Source of the DNA: Macrosoma leucophasiata
Taxonomy: Eukaryota > Arthropoda > Insecta > Lepidoptera > Hedylidae
DNA length: 64,000 nucleotides
Reading direction: 5' to 3'
Assembly (NCBI GenBank): GCA_036365455.1
Contig: JAWQUS010000010.1
Coordinates: 18,338,501 to 18,402,500 of the forward strand
The position numbers were made by a program, and so were the translations under genes. The notes beneath the pieces were generated by a model. It had not been told where the DNA came from. It ran no database searches and saw nothing but the letters and a program-made list of their open reading frames with translations. Shown here piece after piece: positions 30,597 through 40,430 of the stretch; position 1 is the stretch's first letter, and each line of letters starts with the position of its first letter.

Positions 30597-30783
30597 AGTT
30601 TTCGCTGAAACAAGACCTCGATCAAAAAAGCTTCGAAATAAAATTTTCGATGAAACGTAGCATCGGGCAAACGAAACTTCAATTTATAAATTTTCGGCGA
30701 AATAAAGCATCGCTCAATGAAGTCTTCGATGTATAGTTGTCGGCCAATGATTTTTCCATGAAACGTATTTCGCAGTAACGTAG
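30597..30783. repeat. Degenerate minisatellite, four units of about 47 bp
   Basis: Units start at about 30597, 30644, 30691 and 30737. Each opens with TTTTCG or TTGTCGG and has GAAAC or GAAAT, a CATCG-like block, CAA and GAA..CTTC landmarks. The period of 47, 47 and 46 is not a multiple of three, so it is not a protein repeat. Units are too diverged for recent expansion. Confidence 0.65.
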
Positions 30784-31394
30784 GGAACCCAATAACAAGT
30801 GGATATAAAAATATAATAACATATAGGTATGTCAGAGACAGTATAGACAGTCCGTGACAGTCGCACTGACTAACGCACTGAGCGTTTGTCAACACACACA
30901 AGTACGAGTACATCACTATAACTTAACAACTAAATTGACCCCTTTATTCTATTTTTGTCGTACATCGTTATATTTCAGATTAATATAAATGTCAAGTACC
31001 TTTATTGATGCGAAATGAATAATATCTTCAAGCGAGTGACAATTTTCATTAAACTTTATACTTTGCTACATTTCTGTGCACTTTGTGAAACATTAAATGA
31101 ACGGATGTTTGCTGGAGCAGTAGGTATTAAAGGTTACACGTGGAACTCGCTTCACTTATCAAGATTACCAGGAGAAATGCAGCACAGATATGAATATTGC
31201 GCTTTCAGTGCAGTAAAAAGTTCTTAGCTAGCATCACCGTGAAAGAAATGCGATTCAACTACGTAGAAATCTTCTGCACGGCAGGTCACAGGACAGACTT
31301 AAAGCTGATTCTAAGTTTAGTTTTCAGTATTATTTTTTTTTAATTTCACCGTTCTCACGTTTTTAAGGGACAGAAAGATTATATAATCTACTAG
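30784..31394. other. No confirmed gene
   Basis: A 70-codon plus-strand open frame at 31015-31227 has a hydrophobic start, but I cannot assign it to any family and do not call it a gene. Confidence 0.35.
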
Positions 31395-31680
31395 CTGACC
31401 CGGCAAACCTCGTAATAGTATATATGGTATTATAATAATAGTATTATAAAGGTTTGATAGACACGGGCTATTTGTATGGGAAAATGAAATTGTGTTTTTA
31501 CTATTTCCTTTCAATTTCTTTATATTTTCTTACCTGTTAAACCTGCCCTGGACTTTCAAAAATCATTCAAAACTAAAATTAGCCAAATCGGTTCAGCCGT
31601 TCTCGAGTTTTATCGAGACTAACGAGCAGCAATTGATTTTTTTTATATATATATATATATATATACATATATAGATGATG
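31395..31680 (-). repeat. Helitron-like repeat, inverted, with TA microsatellite
   Basis: On the minus strand it ends GAGGTTTGCCGGGTCAGCTAGTAG. The body has GTTTGATAGACACGGGC, CAAATCGGTTCAGCCGTTCTC and a TA run at 31646-31672. Parts recur at 63830-64000 in a different order. Confidence 0.5.
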
Positions 31681-31892
31681 TTTTAAGGATTTTGTAGAGA
31701 CTGAAAGATTTAAGAAGCCATAAAAATGTCCAGACAGTACCTACACAGTTCAGGTTCCCCGTAAACGTTTCGGTTTGATGGTGGAGACTGTTGATGTCCT
31801 GTGCAGTCAATGGATATGGTACCTACCAGTAGGTAGTATAGTTATTAATTGTAACTTCTAGTTTATATTTCTCAAAGAGATAGATAGAAGTA

Positions 31893-32140
31893 AAGGCATG
31901 CATTTGAGATTAATGCAAACACCCAGAATTCTCCAGTCACCATTTGTCCCAAGCAAATGGTGAACCTATGTTAACGTTGATGTCGCCCAGGAACTTTTGC
32001 CAAATTCCAAAGGTTGCACTGGGAAACTACCGAGAAATTATTAAAATCCCAAGGCAGTTATCCCCGTTCTGGGGATCGAACATAGGTCCTCAGTGTAGAA
32101 GCAGTTACCTAGACTAGACTACAGAGGCAGTTATTTATGA
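31893..32140 (-). repeat. SINE family 1, diverged copy
   Basis: GGCATGCATTTGAG, GCAAACACCCAGAATTCTCC, CCCAGGAACTTTTGCC, GGGGATCGAACATAGG (B-box complement) and ACAGAGGCAGTTA are the SINE 1 blocks in reverse, with many substitutions. Confidence 0.75.
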
Positions 32141-32170
32141 GATAGGCAAATCTACTCAAATCGTCACTCT

Positions 32171-32226
32171 AGCCGAAAGATAGCCACTGCTGGACAAAGC
32201 CTTCCCTAAAGACGCCCACTACAATG
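32171..32226 (-). repeat. RTE-like LINE R2, 3' end remnant
   Basis: AGCCGAAAGATAGCCACTGCTGGACAAAG then CCTTCCCTAAAG is the complement of the R2 3' end. Confidence 0.6.
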
Positions 32227-32231
32227 TTTTA

Positions 32232-32508
32232 ACTGGTGGTAGAGCTCCAGTGATGGAGCTCGGGGGCGTAGGCACCACCGCATTGCCTAATATACTTTCC
32301 GCTAAATGGTAGTGTTCAGCACTGACGCAGCAGCTACGGCCCTGTAATTTCCGGCACAGAGGCATAACACCTTAGGCCTCAGGAGTGGCAACATATACAT
32401 TTTGGTGCATTTTAGCCTCTGGTCATTGTGCCGGTGTCTATAGGTTGTAGTCATCACTTAACATCAATGTGAACTGCATGCTTGTCTGCCACTTCCATTA
32501 AAAAAAAG
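32232..32508 (+). repeat. Family X, near full length
   Basis: From ACTGGTGGTAGAGCTCC through GGCACCACCGCATTGCC, AATTTCCGGCACAGAGG and ATCACTTAACATCAATGTGA, to CACTTCCATT and an A-run. A small internal rearrangement (ACTGACGCAGCAGC) replaces part of the middle. Confidence 0.88.
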
Positions 32509-33217
32509 TTCGTCATTAGAGAAGAAGATGCCATAATCGCCACGCTTGGCTGACAGATTCGCGATCACAGTAGCGGTAGTTTTATTGCAGGACGCTGCCG
32601 CCCATCACGCGTTATTATATTTACTGCCCTATTGGAGTGATTTGACTGCCTTTATGTGGTTAACTATGTTTTGAAGTTAGTGGTCCACTAATTTCTTTAT
32701 TGTACTCTTTATGCAAGTATATGAGTGTGTTCCTTATAAATACTATACTACGTATTAGGCATATCATATTACATAATTTACTATTGTATTATACGTTATA
32801 CTATAATTATTACATTATCATGTAACTGGAACAGAACAATCTTAGATAATGGCTATGCTATAGCTGCAAACAAACTCTTATCATTATCTTATCATTTTGT
32901 ATTAATACTTTGATTCTATTTTCTAAGAACTTAATTAGTTCTAAGAACTTAACGTACGTACTAAGCGTAAATGTCTTACTTATTATTGCGTTATTTTAAA
33001 GTAAATTTTGGTATTCTTGTCTGTCGGTCTGGTACGTCATAACTTCGAAATTGCTCAATGGATTTGAATGTGGTTTTCACAGGTGGATTTAGTACATATA
33101 ATTAGGAGCGTTGTTTTGTTTCGTCAAAATCGGTTAAAGGAAAAATAAGTTATGGTCAATTGAAAATTTACTTCAACAGATACCTTAACATTACAAATCT
33201 AATGATCTAAGTGACAA
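32509..33217. other. No gene seen
   Basis: AT-rich sequence. A tract near 33015-33150 (TCTGTCGGTCTGG..TCGTCAAAATCGG) looks like an old interspersed-repeat body. Confidence 0.4.
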
Positions 33218-33322
33218 AGTGGTAGAGCTAAACAAACAAAGTTCGAGTGGTATAGGCGTAAGCTTCATGTATTATCTAACTAATCTATCTGCCACTTTAA
33301 GTGTTCAGTATTTTATCAACGC
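33218..33322 (+). repeat. Family X, diverged head
   Basis: GTGGTAGAGCTAAAC, GGCGTAAGCTTCATG, AATCTATCTGCC and TAAGTGTTCAG follow the X head order at low identity. Confidence 0.5.
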
Positions 33323-33333
33323 ATTATTTTGGC

Positions 33334-33704
33334 GAAGCGCGCATAGCCCAGCGGCTGGTGTAGATCGTAAGCGATCTGCTCGGTTAAGCACTAGGGGCGC
33401 GGTCGGGTAGTGTGATGGGTGACCGCTAGTGGCAAATGAAATGCGCGTTTCCGTGCTTCGGAGGGCACGTTAAGCCGTCGGTCCCGGTTGCTATCGATGG
33501 ATAGCAGTCGTTAAACCTAGTCGGAGGCCTTATGGGTGGTTTGAAAACATCCGACAGTGGGTTGGCCACTAACCCACCCACCTCCACCAATCCGCATTGG
33601 AGCAGCGTGGTGGAGTAAGCTCCAGGCCTCCCCCCAAAAAGGGGAGAGACTCGTGCCCAGCAGTGGGACGTATAATGGGTTGCCATTATTATTATTATTT
33701 ATTT
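33334..33704 (+). mobile_element. 5S-headed SINE, complete, 11-bp target duplication
   Basis: ATTATTTTGGC flanks both sides (33323-33333 and 33705-33715). The head at about 33371-33430 carries TTAAGCA (33384-33390), GGGGCGCGGT (33394-33403) and GATGGGTGACCGCT (33414-33427), which match blocks of animal 5S rRNA in order and near-native spacing, i.e. the pol III internal control region. The body has a GCTATCGATGGATAGC palindrome. The 3' end has a C-run/G-run hairpin, CCCAGCAGTGGGACGTATAA and an ATT-rich tail resembling LINE R2. Minus- and plus-strand open frames inside are incidental. Confidence 0.9.
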
Positions 33705-33780
33705 ATTATTTTGGCAGAATAGCAATACGTCTGCTTCGGAACATCTAATCAACATGTATAAAACTCTTTCGTTATTAGGT

Positions 33781-34060
33781 CCACACAGAGCGAGCAGTCT
33801 CGCCACAGTACAAATATGAACAGTATAGAAACGTACAAAACGTTCAAAACGGCACACTAACACAAACATGCGCATCGACGTTCGATGTAGCGAGTGACTC
33901 AATACTGCAGCACCGCGAGAACCGCTTAGAGGCCTCGTCGATGCCCATGTTTGTGTGAGTGTGACGTTTCAACGTTTTGTACGTTAGTTTCCACACTGTT
34001 CATATTTGTACTGTGGTCTCCCGAGGCATTTGCCTGCGCGAGGCAGCTCACTCTGTGTAG
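33781..34060. mobile_element. Foldback element, arms of 104 and 125 bp
   Basis: Left arm 33781-33884 (CACACAGAGCGAGCAG.CTCG, CACAGTACAAATATGAACAG, ACGTACAAAACGTT, ACACAAACATG) is the complement of right arm 33936-34060. The right arm holds about 20 extra bases near 34015-34035. The spacer is about 50 bp. No coding capacity; open frames on both strands mirror each other because of the palindrome. It resembles a foldback or MITE-type DNA element; no target duplication was identified. Confidence 0.85.
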
Positions 34061-34649
34061 ACGAGACGCATACGACACTATATGGCTCGGGCGCTCGAAC
34101 GCGCGCGCTAACCGAGGCTCTGTATGGACGCGCCTTATGACGGACAATGTCTTACAACCAATTCTACTGGCAGTAAAAAGCTGCAGGAATCATGTCAAGA
34201 TTACTTTCTTTTAAATAACGGAGGTGGCAAACAAGCATGCAGTCCACATGGGTTGGATGGATCATGGAATATTTGAGGCACAAATTCTTCGGGAACAGGA
34301 ATTAAATACCTTTATCGCTGAATTATGAGCTACCAATATGATGTACAAACTAAATTCGAGACATGAAAAAATAATGTTTTAATCAATTATTCCAAATTCA
34401 ATTTTCGTACATACATTCACTTTCAGCACAGACACGCTAATAACATCGAAATATATTAATACATACTAAATGACGGGGACTAATCTTATGAGCCAAGGGT
34501 TGGGGCTGCTCTCAATAGAATCCGATTATCTTTGTGATACAATTTGCATGTGAATGTAGCTACAGCGGGTACCTTAACCTAGTGTCGCCAATGGTTCTGA
34601 TTTTCCTGGGATATTTGTAGGATCCCTTACCTAAGAAGAAATCTTTTTC
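34061..34649. other. No gene; small X fragment
   Basis: GGAGGTGGCAAACAAGCATGCAGTCCACATG at about 34220-34251 is an inverted X 3' end. Otherwise unremarkable. Confidence 0.5.
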
Positions 34650-34917
34650 ACTGGTGGTAGAGCTCCAGTGACAAAACTCGCGGGCGTAGGCACCACCGAA
34701 TTACCTAATATACTTGCCGCTAAATGGTAGTGTTCAGCACTATCGTGTTCCGGTCAGGTGGTAATGTACGGCCCCGTAATTCCCGGCCCAGAGGGATAAC
34801 ACCTTAAGCCTCAAGAGTGGTAACGCATCTGTATTTTGTGGGTGTCTATAGGCTGCAGTCATCACATAAACATAAATGTGGAATGCATGCTTGTTTGCCA
34901 CTTTCATAACAAAAAGA
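34650..34917 (+). repeat. Family X, near full length
   Basis: From ACTGGTGGTAGAGCTCC to GTTTGCCACTTTCATAAC and an A-rich end. The hairpin's right arm is mutated (ACAAAACTC). A second short X end lies at 34958-34985. Confidence 0.85.
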
Positions 34918-34985
34918 AAAAACCGGAACCCAAATAAGAGTCACTTGTTATGTTAACTGTATGCTTGTTTGCCACTTTTGTTATA

Positions 34986-36180
34986 TAGTGTAAGCGTTTT
35001 TGTACGACCTCATCCAAAATCATTAGTTTGCTACAGATGATTCTCCCAAAAAAATTGTCTAGGACTGCGCCTGAATGACTTAAAGTGGGTTTTATAATTC
35101 CTAGGTATATTTAAGTTGTAATTGTAATGATCTCATTTGTATTAAATAGTTTATATGTGCAGTTACCCAAAATCATTGCGGTAAATCTATCAATATGGTG
35201 TTATACAAACATATTCGTATTTTATTTAAAAAATATATGTTCTTTTCGCCTTATTTCTTTTAACATATTTGCCATATTATTATCCTCATTTTATAAAATA
35301 AACGCCTGGTCACCCCACTGTAACCTCATGTGGACAGGACTTTAAAATTCTTCTCAGTATAAATTAATGAATCGTTGGATAGACTGGCCCTCGCACTTTG
35401 TAAGTAGATTATTTTTTGTGAAGGTTGAAGCTTTTTTGTTCCTTATGTATTTTGGACTTTCTGGCTCTTATTTTAGTGATGCTTTCGCAATGGATAAGCA
35501 GATCTGCGACACAGATTTATCAATAACGTAGATGTTTCAGATATGTATGGGGTACAGGTCCATGAAGCGGGTACAGACTAACTCTTTAAGCAGTATATAC
35601 AGCTTAAATTATTAAAAATAGTATCCAGCTATAAATTTAAATCAACCTTGTGTGGTTTTCTTTACAAAAAAAAATCCTTTTACAAAATGGACACACACGT
35701 CAACTTTTATTTTATGCATCAAACTAATTTGGAAAAAAATTAAGTAAACAACTTCAACAGATTCTGGCAGAATCGATAAACCGCCAATCCTTTATCTTAA
35801 AATGGCAATTACCAATTTATAAGGAAAAGAAAGAAACAAGGAGGTAAAAATTGCAATAATTAGGTACCTACAAAAAAACAATTCGATTGAACAAATCCGT
35901 CTGTGTTATAACCAAGTAATTGTATTTTGTCCTTAATCCTTGAAATATTACCAGTTTTTTTTGCGTACCGTAGGCACAATGAGTGGGTAACAAAATGAAA
36001 TAAAGACATTTTTTAGGTTACATTTCGTTTCACTTTTTAAATAAGATTTGGTTAAAATTAATATTAATTACACCCATTTTCTGGTATGAGAACTAGGCCA
36101 GTCTTTACAATATAATACACAAACATAATTTCCTCTCTTTACACATCAATGGTCATAAGCAGGCTTATTTATACCTACTC
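34986..36180. other. No gene seen
   Basis: About 1.2 kb of AT-rich sequence. Short open frames show no family motif. Confidence 0.45.
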
Positions 36181-37091
36181 AATAACAAATACGAAATTCG
36201 AAGACCATAGCGCTGTACACATATCTGCGAATTCGCATCGCAGTTTTGTGTGGCCGCCCATAAACATGTTTTCCCCGCCTGCATACGGTATATTTGTTTA
36301 CTGCACTGGGTGTGCAGTAAACACATATCATGCTATCTTCATGTTTATCGCAACAAGGACGCAACAGCGTTATTTACGAAGAAATAAATATCGTTCGCAG
36401 TTGCATATTTTGGCCGTAAGACTGCAATATAATTTCGTTGGTAAATGCAAGCTACATTATGTTGGAGCAAGGTTGGAGCCGAGTAAGTGGACTGGGAACA
36501 GTTGCAATCTAAAATGTTTAATGCAGTTTAGTTACACAACAACACAGTCGCGCTGTTCTTAATACAGTATTTTTTTATGTAATGGAAGCGGCAAACAAGC
36601 ATGCAGTTCACATTGATGTTAAGTGATAACTGCAGCCTATAAACACTTACACAAAGACCAAGATCAAAATGCAGACGTTACTACTCCTGAGACCTAAGGT
36701 GTTATGCCTCGTGCCGGAAATTACAGGGTGCCGTACATAACCACCTGACCGGAACACGATAGTGCTGAACACTACCATTTAGCGGCAAGTATATTAGGTA
36801 ATGCGGTGGTACATACGCCCGCGAGCTCCGTCACTGCAGCTCTTCCACTAGTTAAAATCATTTAATATTAATTCTAAAATACACGTATTTATTCCAGCAA
36901 ATGATAGGTAGAGGTCTAATTTAAGGAGTGCATGTGACTGCCCACGATTTGCCCATTACACTTTTATCCCTTATTACAAGTAGCAAATCCATTGCTCTTA
37001 ACCGAATATTACCAAACTCCGAAGGTGCCACCATTTTCATTTCACAAAGAAAGATCTTAACAGAGCAATGATGATAAAGAGACTAGAGACT
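36181..37091 (+). repeat. Tandem host unit A (interrupted by family X)
   Basis: First of three related segments (A here, B 39482-40040, C 40041-40430). Landmarks are GAAATTCGAAGACC, CCGCCTGCATACGGTATATTTG, CATGTTTATCGCAACAAGGA, CGAAGAAATAAATATCG and GTGGACTGGGAACAGTTGCAA, and in the last part a degraded SINE 1 body (ACTGCCCACGATTTGCCC, AATATTACCAAACTCCG). It contains the inverted X copy at 36570-36852. The unit is not recognised as a named element. Confidence 0.75.
36570..36852 (-). repeat. Family X, near full length, inside tandem unit A
   Basis: From a T-run, ATGTAATGGAAGCGGCAAAC, to GAGCTCCGTCACTGCAGCTC then TTCCACTAGT. Absent from the equivalent position in units B and C, so it inserted after the tandem units formed. 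Confidence 0.88.
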
Positions 37092-39386
37092 AATACGCAA
37101 TCGGATGGAATCTATCCTGTAATGCTACAACAAGGTATGCCTATACTTAATAAACATCTTTGTAGGTTATACAGGGCTTGTATCGCCTTTGGTTATATAC
37201 CGAAGGCTTGGAGACAGGTAAATGTGGTATTTATACCAAAACCGGGTAAGGCAGACTATGAGGAGGCTAAATCATATAGACCTATTAGTCTTCAATCATT
37301 TCTGCTTAAGGCAATGGAAAAATTAGTGGATAGACACATACGGGAGGGTCCACTAAAGAAGAAACCATTGCAGAGACTTCAGTGCGCCTATCAGCCTGGT
37401 AAGTCAACTGAAACTGCACTACATTATGTGGTAAGTCGTGCTGAGGCAGCCCTAGAAAATAAAGAAATATGCCTAGGAGCATTCCTGGATGTGGAAGGAG
37501 CATTTGATCGCACCACCTTCCTATCCATCAGAAGGGCTGCAACAGAGCATGGTATTAATGATACCCTTTGCAAATGGATCGAATGCATGCTAAAGGGGAG
37601 GATAATAAACTCTACTGTAATGGGTGAGTCCATAAAGGCGAAAACAACGAGAGGGTGCCCGCAAGGGGGGGTTCTATCACCGCTTTTGTGGAGCCTCGTT
37701 GTTAATTCGCTCTTGGTTGAGCTCAACGAGGGTGCTTTTTATGCAGTGGGCTATGCGGACGACCTGGCCATTATGGTCAATGGTAAGTTTCCGGGTACTG
37801 TATCAACTCTAATGCAGAAAGCACTGATAATGGTTGAACACTGGTGTAAACACAATAGTTTGACTATCAACCCGTCTAAAACTACGATAATACCGTTTAC
37901 AAGACGAAGGGCTCTAACAGAACTAAGGAGACTAACTCTTTGTAATGTGGAGCTGGAATGGTCCACAGAGGTAAAGTATTTAGGTGTAACACTAGATAAA
38001 AAGCTCACGTGGAAGGGCCATGTTAACTGTATTACCCAAAAGGCTCTTAGAATTTTTGGCTGGTGCAGATCAACGTATGGCAAAACCCGGGGTCTGAAAC
38101 CACAGGTAATAAAATGGTTGTATACAGTAATGGTTCGACCCATTCTGTTATATGGTAGTATAGTGTGGTGGCCAAGAACCAAACTGACGACATGTAGAGA
38201 ACTTCTACGAAAGATACAGAGAACGGCATGCATGGCCATTTCTGGTGCTTTCCGCACTACACCCACAGCGGCCTTGGAAATCATTTTGGGACTTGAACCA
38301 CTTCACATAACAGTTGAGGTCGAAGCTAGGAAAGCACTCCATAGACTGGCGACAGCTGGTTATTGGCACAGCTCCATGCCGAGATTGCAACACACGCGAT
38401 TCGAGACCAACACTGGGCTTGATAGAGTACTGCACATGGTAAGTGACAAATGTCTAACTACGTTTGTATTCCATAGGAACTACAACGTCACCATCCCGAC
38501 AAGGGAGGAGTGGAAAAGGGGAATGCGCTCTCTTGGATCCAACAGCGTAGTCTGGTATACTGATGGATCCAAGATGACTGCTGGTACAGGGGCTGGAGTA
38601 TACAGCTGTGACTACGAGTGTAGTCAAAGTATGGGTAAATATGCCACAGTTTTCCAAGCAGAGGCTTATGCGATTGTGGCATGTGCCAAAGAGAGTCTGT
38701 CAAGTGGTGCAGCCGGGAAAGACATTTACATTCTCAGCGATAGCCAGGCAGCTCTGAAAGCCCTGACATCGTTTAGGGTTAACTCGAGGCTGATACTTGA
38801 AGGTGTGCAAACCCTTAATAAATTAGGTAAGCACAACAGAGTTAGGCTAATATGGGTGCCGGGGCATGAAGGCATCAGGGGCAATGAAAGGGCCGATGAA
38901 CTAGCTAGACTTGGTTCCAATACCAAACTAGTGGGTCCTGAGCCATTCGTGGGAATTTCAGCAACCACCACATACACTGCCTTAAGGGCGTATGCCGCAG
39001 AACGACATCTGAAGGAATGGACGAACGTCCAGGGACAGGTACATTCGAAAAGGTTTCTAGGGGTCGACACGATCTACAATAAGAACATCCTACGATTAAA
39101 TAGGCAAGATTTGCGAATGATTGTGGGAGTTTTCACAGGCCATTTCGGCACGAGGCAGCACCTACAGCGGATGCACCTGGGTGAAGATTCACTGTGCAGA
39201 GCTTGTGGTGAGCACGAGGAGACAATGGAACATCTCTTATGCCAATGTGATGGCCTTGCTGGTAAGCGTATGAAGATCCTCGGGGTGGCATATCCTACAC
39301 CGGGAGATTATAAGGTACTGTACATCAGGGACACCATCAAATATATCTCAGATATATTTAAAGGGACCATGGATGGAAGTATATAG
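37068..39386 (+). CDS. LINE polyprotein fragment: reverse transcriptase, RNase H, CCHC knuckle
   Basis: 772 open codons, but the first 12 or so (to about 37103) are host flank read in frame; element sequence begins at a DGIYP motif. RT: SYRPISLQS near residue 70, FLDVEGAFD near 138, GCPQGGVLSPLLW near 196, GYADD near 227. RNase H: VWYTDGSKM near 495, LSDSQAAL near 556 and GHEGIRGNERAD near 600, giving the D-E-D-D residues. C-terminus: CRACGEHEETMEHLLCQC near 710, a CX2CX8HX4C knuckle. RT plus RNase H plus knuckle fits the R1/I/LOA groups. No start codon of its own and no endonuclease, so not functional despite the open frame. Confidence 0.9.
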   Translation: MMIKRLETNTQSDGIYPVMLQQGMPILNKHLCRLYRACIAFGYIPKAWRQVNVVFIPKPGKADYEEAKSYRPISLQSFLLKAMEKLVDRHIREGPLKKKPLQRLQCAYQPGKSTETALHYVVSRAEAALENKEICLGAFLDVEGAFDRTTFLSIRRAATEHGINDTLCKWIECMLKGRIINSTVMGESIKAKTTRGCPQGGVLSPLLWSLVVNSLLVELNEGAFYAVGYADDLAIMVNGKFPGTVSTLMQKALIMVEHWCKHNSLTINPSKTTIIPFTRRRALTELRRLTLCNVELEWSTEVKYLGVTLDKKLTWKGHVNCITQKALRIFGWCRSTYGKTRGLKPQVIKWLYTVMVRPILLYGSIVWWPRTKLTTCRELLRKIQRTACMAISGAFRTTPTAALEIILGLEPLHITVEVEARKALHRLATAGYWHSSMPRLQHTRFETNTGLDRVLHMVSDKCLTTFVFHRNYNVTIPTREEWKRGMRSLGSNSVVWYTDGSKMTAGTGAGVYSCDYECSQSMGKYATVFQAEAYAIVACAKESLSSGAAGKDIYILSDSQAALKALTSFRVNSRLILEGVQTLNKLGKHNRVRLIWVPGHEGIRGNERADELARLGSNTKLVGPEPFVGISATTTYTALRAYAAERHLKEWTNVQGQVHSKRFLGVDTIYNKNILRLNRQDLRMIVGVFTGHFGTRQHLQRMHLGEDSLCRACGEHEETMEHLLCQCDGLAGKRMKILGVAYPTPGDYKVLYIRDTIKYISDIFKGTMDGSI

Positions 39387-39470
39387 GGTCTTGGGGGTGA
39401 ACACAAAAGATCCCAATGGGTCGAAGTGTCCCAGTGTAACAGCTGGCCCCACAATAAGATAAGATAAGAT
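37103..39470 (+). mobile_element. 5'-truncated LINE with RNase H (R1/I/LOA-type), target duplication
   Basis: 2,368 bp. AATACGCAATC occurs at 37092-37102 and again at 39471-39481 (12 bp if the preceding T is counted), marking a target-site duplication. The left junction falls inside the RT domain, so the 5' half including any ORF1 and the endonuclease is missing. The 3' UTR (39387-39455) ends in four AAGAT-type units (39454-39470) rather than poly(A). The insertion splits the host tandem unit. Confidence 0.92.
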
Positions 39471-39481
39471 AATACGCAATC

Positions 39482-40040
39482 AAAAACGCGAAATCCGAAG
39501 ACATTGTACTTACATGTTATCCCCCGCCTACACGCGGTATATTTGTTTACTGCATTCCCACTCATACTATCTTCATGTTTATCGCAACGAGGATACAGCC
39601 GTGTTGTTTACAAAGAAATAAATATCGCTTGCAGCTGCATATTTTAGCCTTAAACGTGCAATATCATTTCGTTTCTTAATTCAAGCTACGTTGTGTTGGA
39701 GCGCAGTAAGCGGACTGGGAACAGTTGCAATTTAAAATGTTTTACTTAGTTTATTTATGGTTTATAGCGACATAGTTTCACTGAATTTAATTAGGCGTTA
39801 ACGTTACTTCACTTATTTATTCCAGAAAAGGTTAGACAGAGTAAATGAATTGACAGAATGCATGTGATTACCTACGATTCGCCCTTTGCACTTTTTATTC
39901 CATGTTATACCTAAAACATGCGGTTGGAAACGTGTGATATGGGTTAATAAGTAGTAACCATTGTGATTCACTACACGTTGCCAAAATCTGAAGATGTTTT
40001 CTAGATTCTTCATCTAAAGAGAGAACTTAACAGAATAGTG
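39482..40040 (+). repeat. Tandem host unit B
   Basis: ACGCGAAATCCGAAGAC, CCGCCTACACGCGGTATATTTG, CATGTTTATCGCAACGAGGA, AAAGAAATAAATATCGC, GGACTGGGAACAGTTGCAA, then the degraded SINE 1 part (TACCTACGATTCGCCC, TGCCAAAATCTGAAG) and ACTTAACAGAATAG. Same order as unit A, without the X insertion. Confidence 0.75.
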
Positions 40041-40430
40041 GTCAAATGGAACGAATTCGAACACAATGAACATGTTATTCCCTCCTGCATGCAGTAAATT
40101 TATTTATTACCCACGCTTACTAATGTTGTCTATTTAATGTCTAATAATATCACTATTCTTGTTGCGATAACAAGAATAGTGTTATTTACGAAGAAATAAA
40201 TATCATCTGCAGTTGCATGCTTTACCGTTAAGCGTGCAAAATAATTCGTTAATATCGTTGAGTTCAAGCCATGTTGTATTGGAATGCATACAGGAAACGG
40301 ACTGTGGTAATAGTCAAAATGTTTGTACAGTGTAGGTACTCGTAGTGATGGTTCGTAGCGACACAGTCTTACTCAATTCACCAGGACTGCCACCATAAAA
40401 ACCTACAACTTTTTACAGCCAGTATACCAT
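40041..40430 (+). repeat. Tandem host unit C with hairpin
   Basis: GAACGAATTCGAACACAATG, CCTGCATGCAGTAAATTTAT, CGAAGAAATAAATATCATC and GGAAACGGACTGTGG follow the unit order. At 40150-40177 the stretch that reads TTATCGCAACAAGGA in A is replaced by a perfect 13-bp hairpin, CACTATTCTTGTT and its complement. Confidence 0.7.

Noticed and set aside
31015..31227. Small secreted-protein gene (70 codons, hydrophobic start)
   Set aside because: No family match, no promoter or splice context; such open frames are expected by chance at this length.
33371..33430. Possible 5S rRNA gene
   Set aside because: Only the internal region matches and it continues into a SINE body with a target duplication.
37306..39070. 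Minus-strand frames opposite the LINE RT
   Set aside because: Antisense shadows of a strong coding sequence with clear RT and RNase H motifs.
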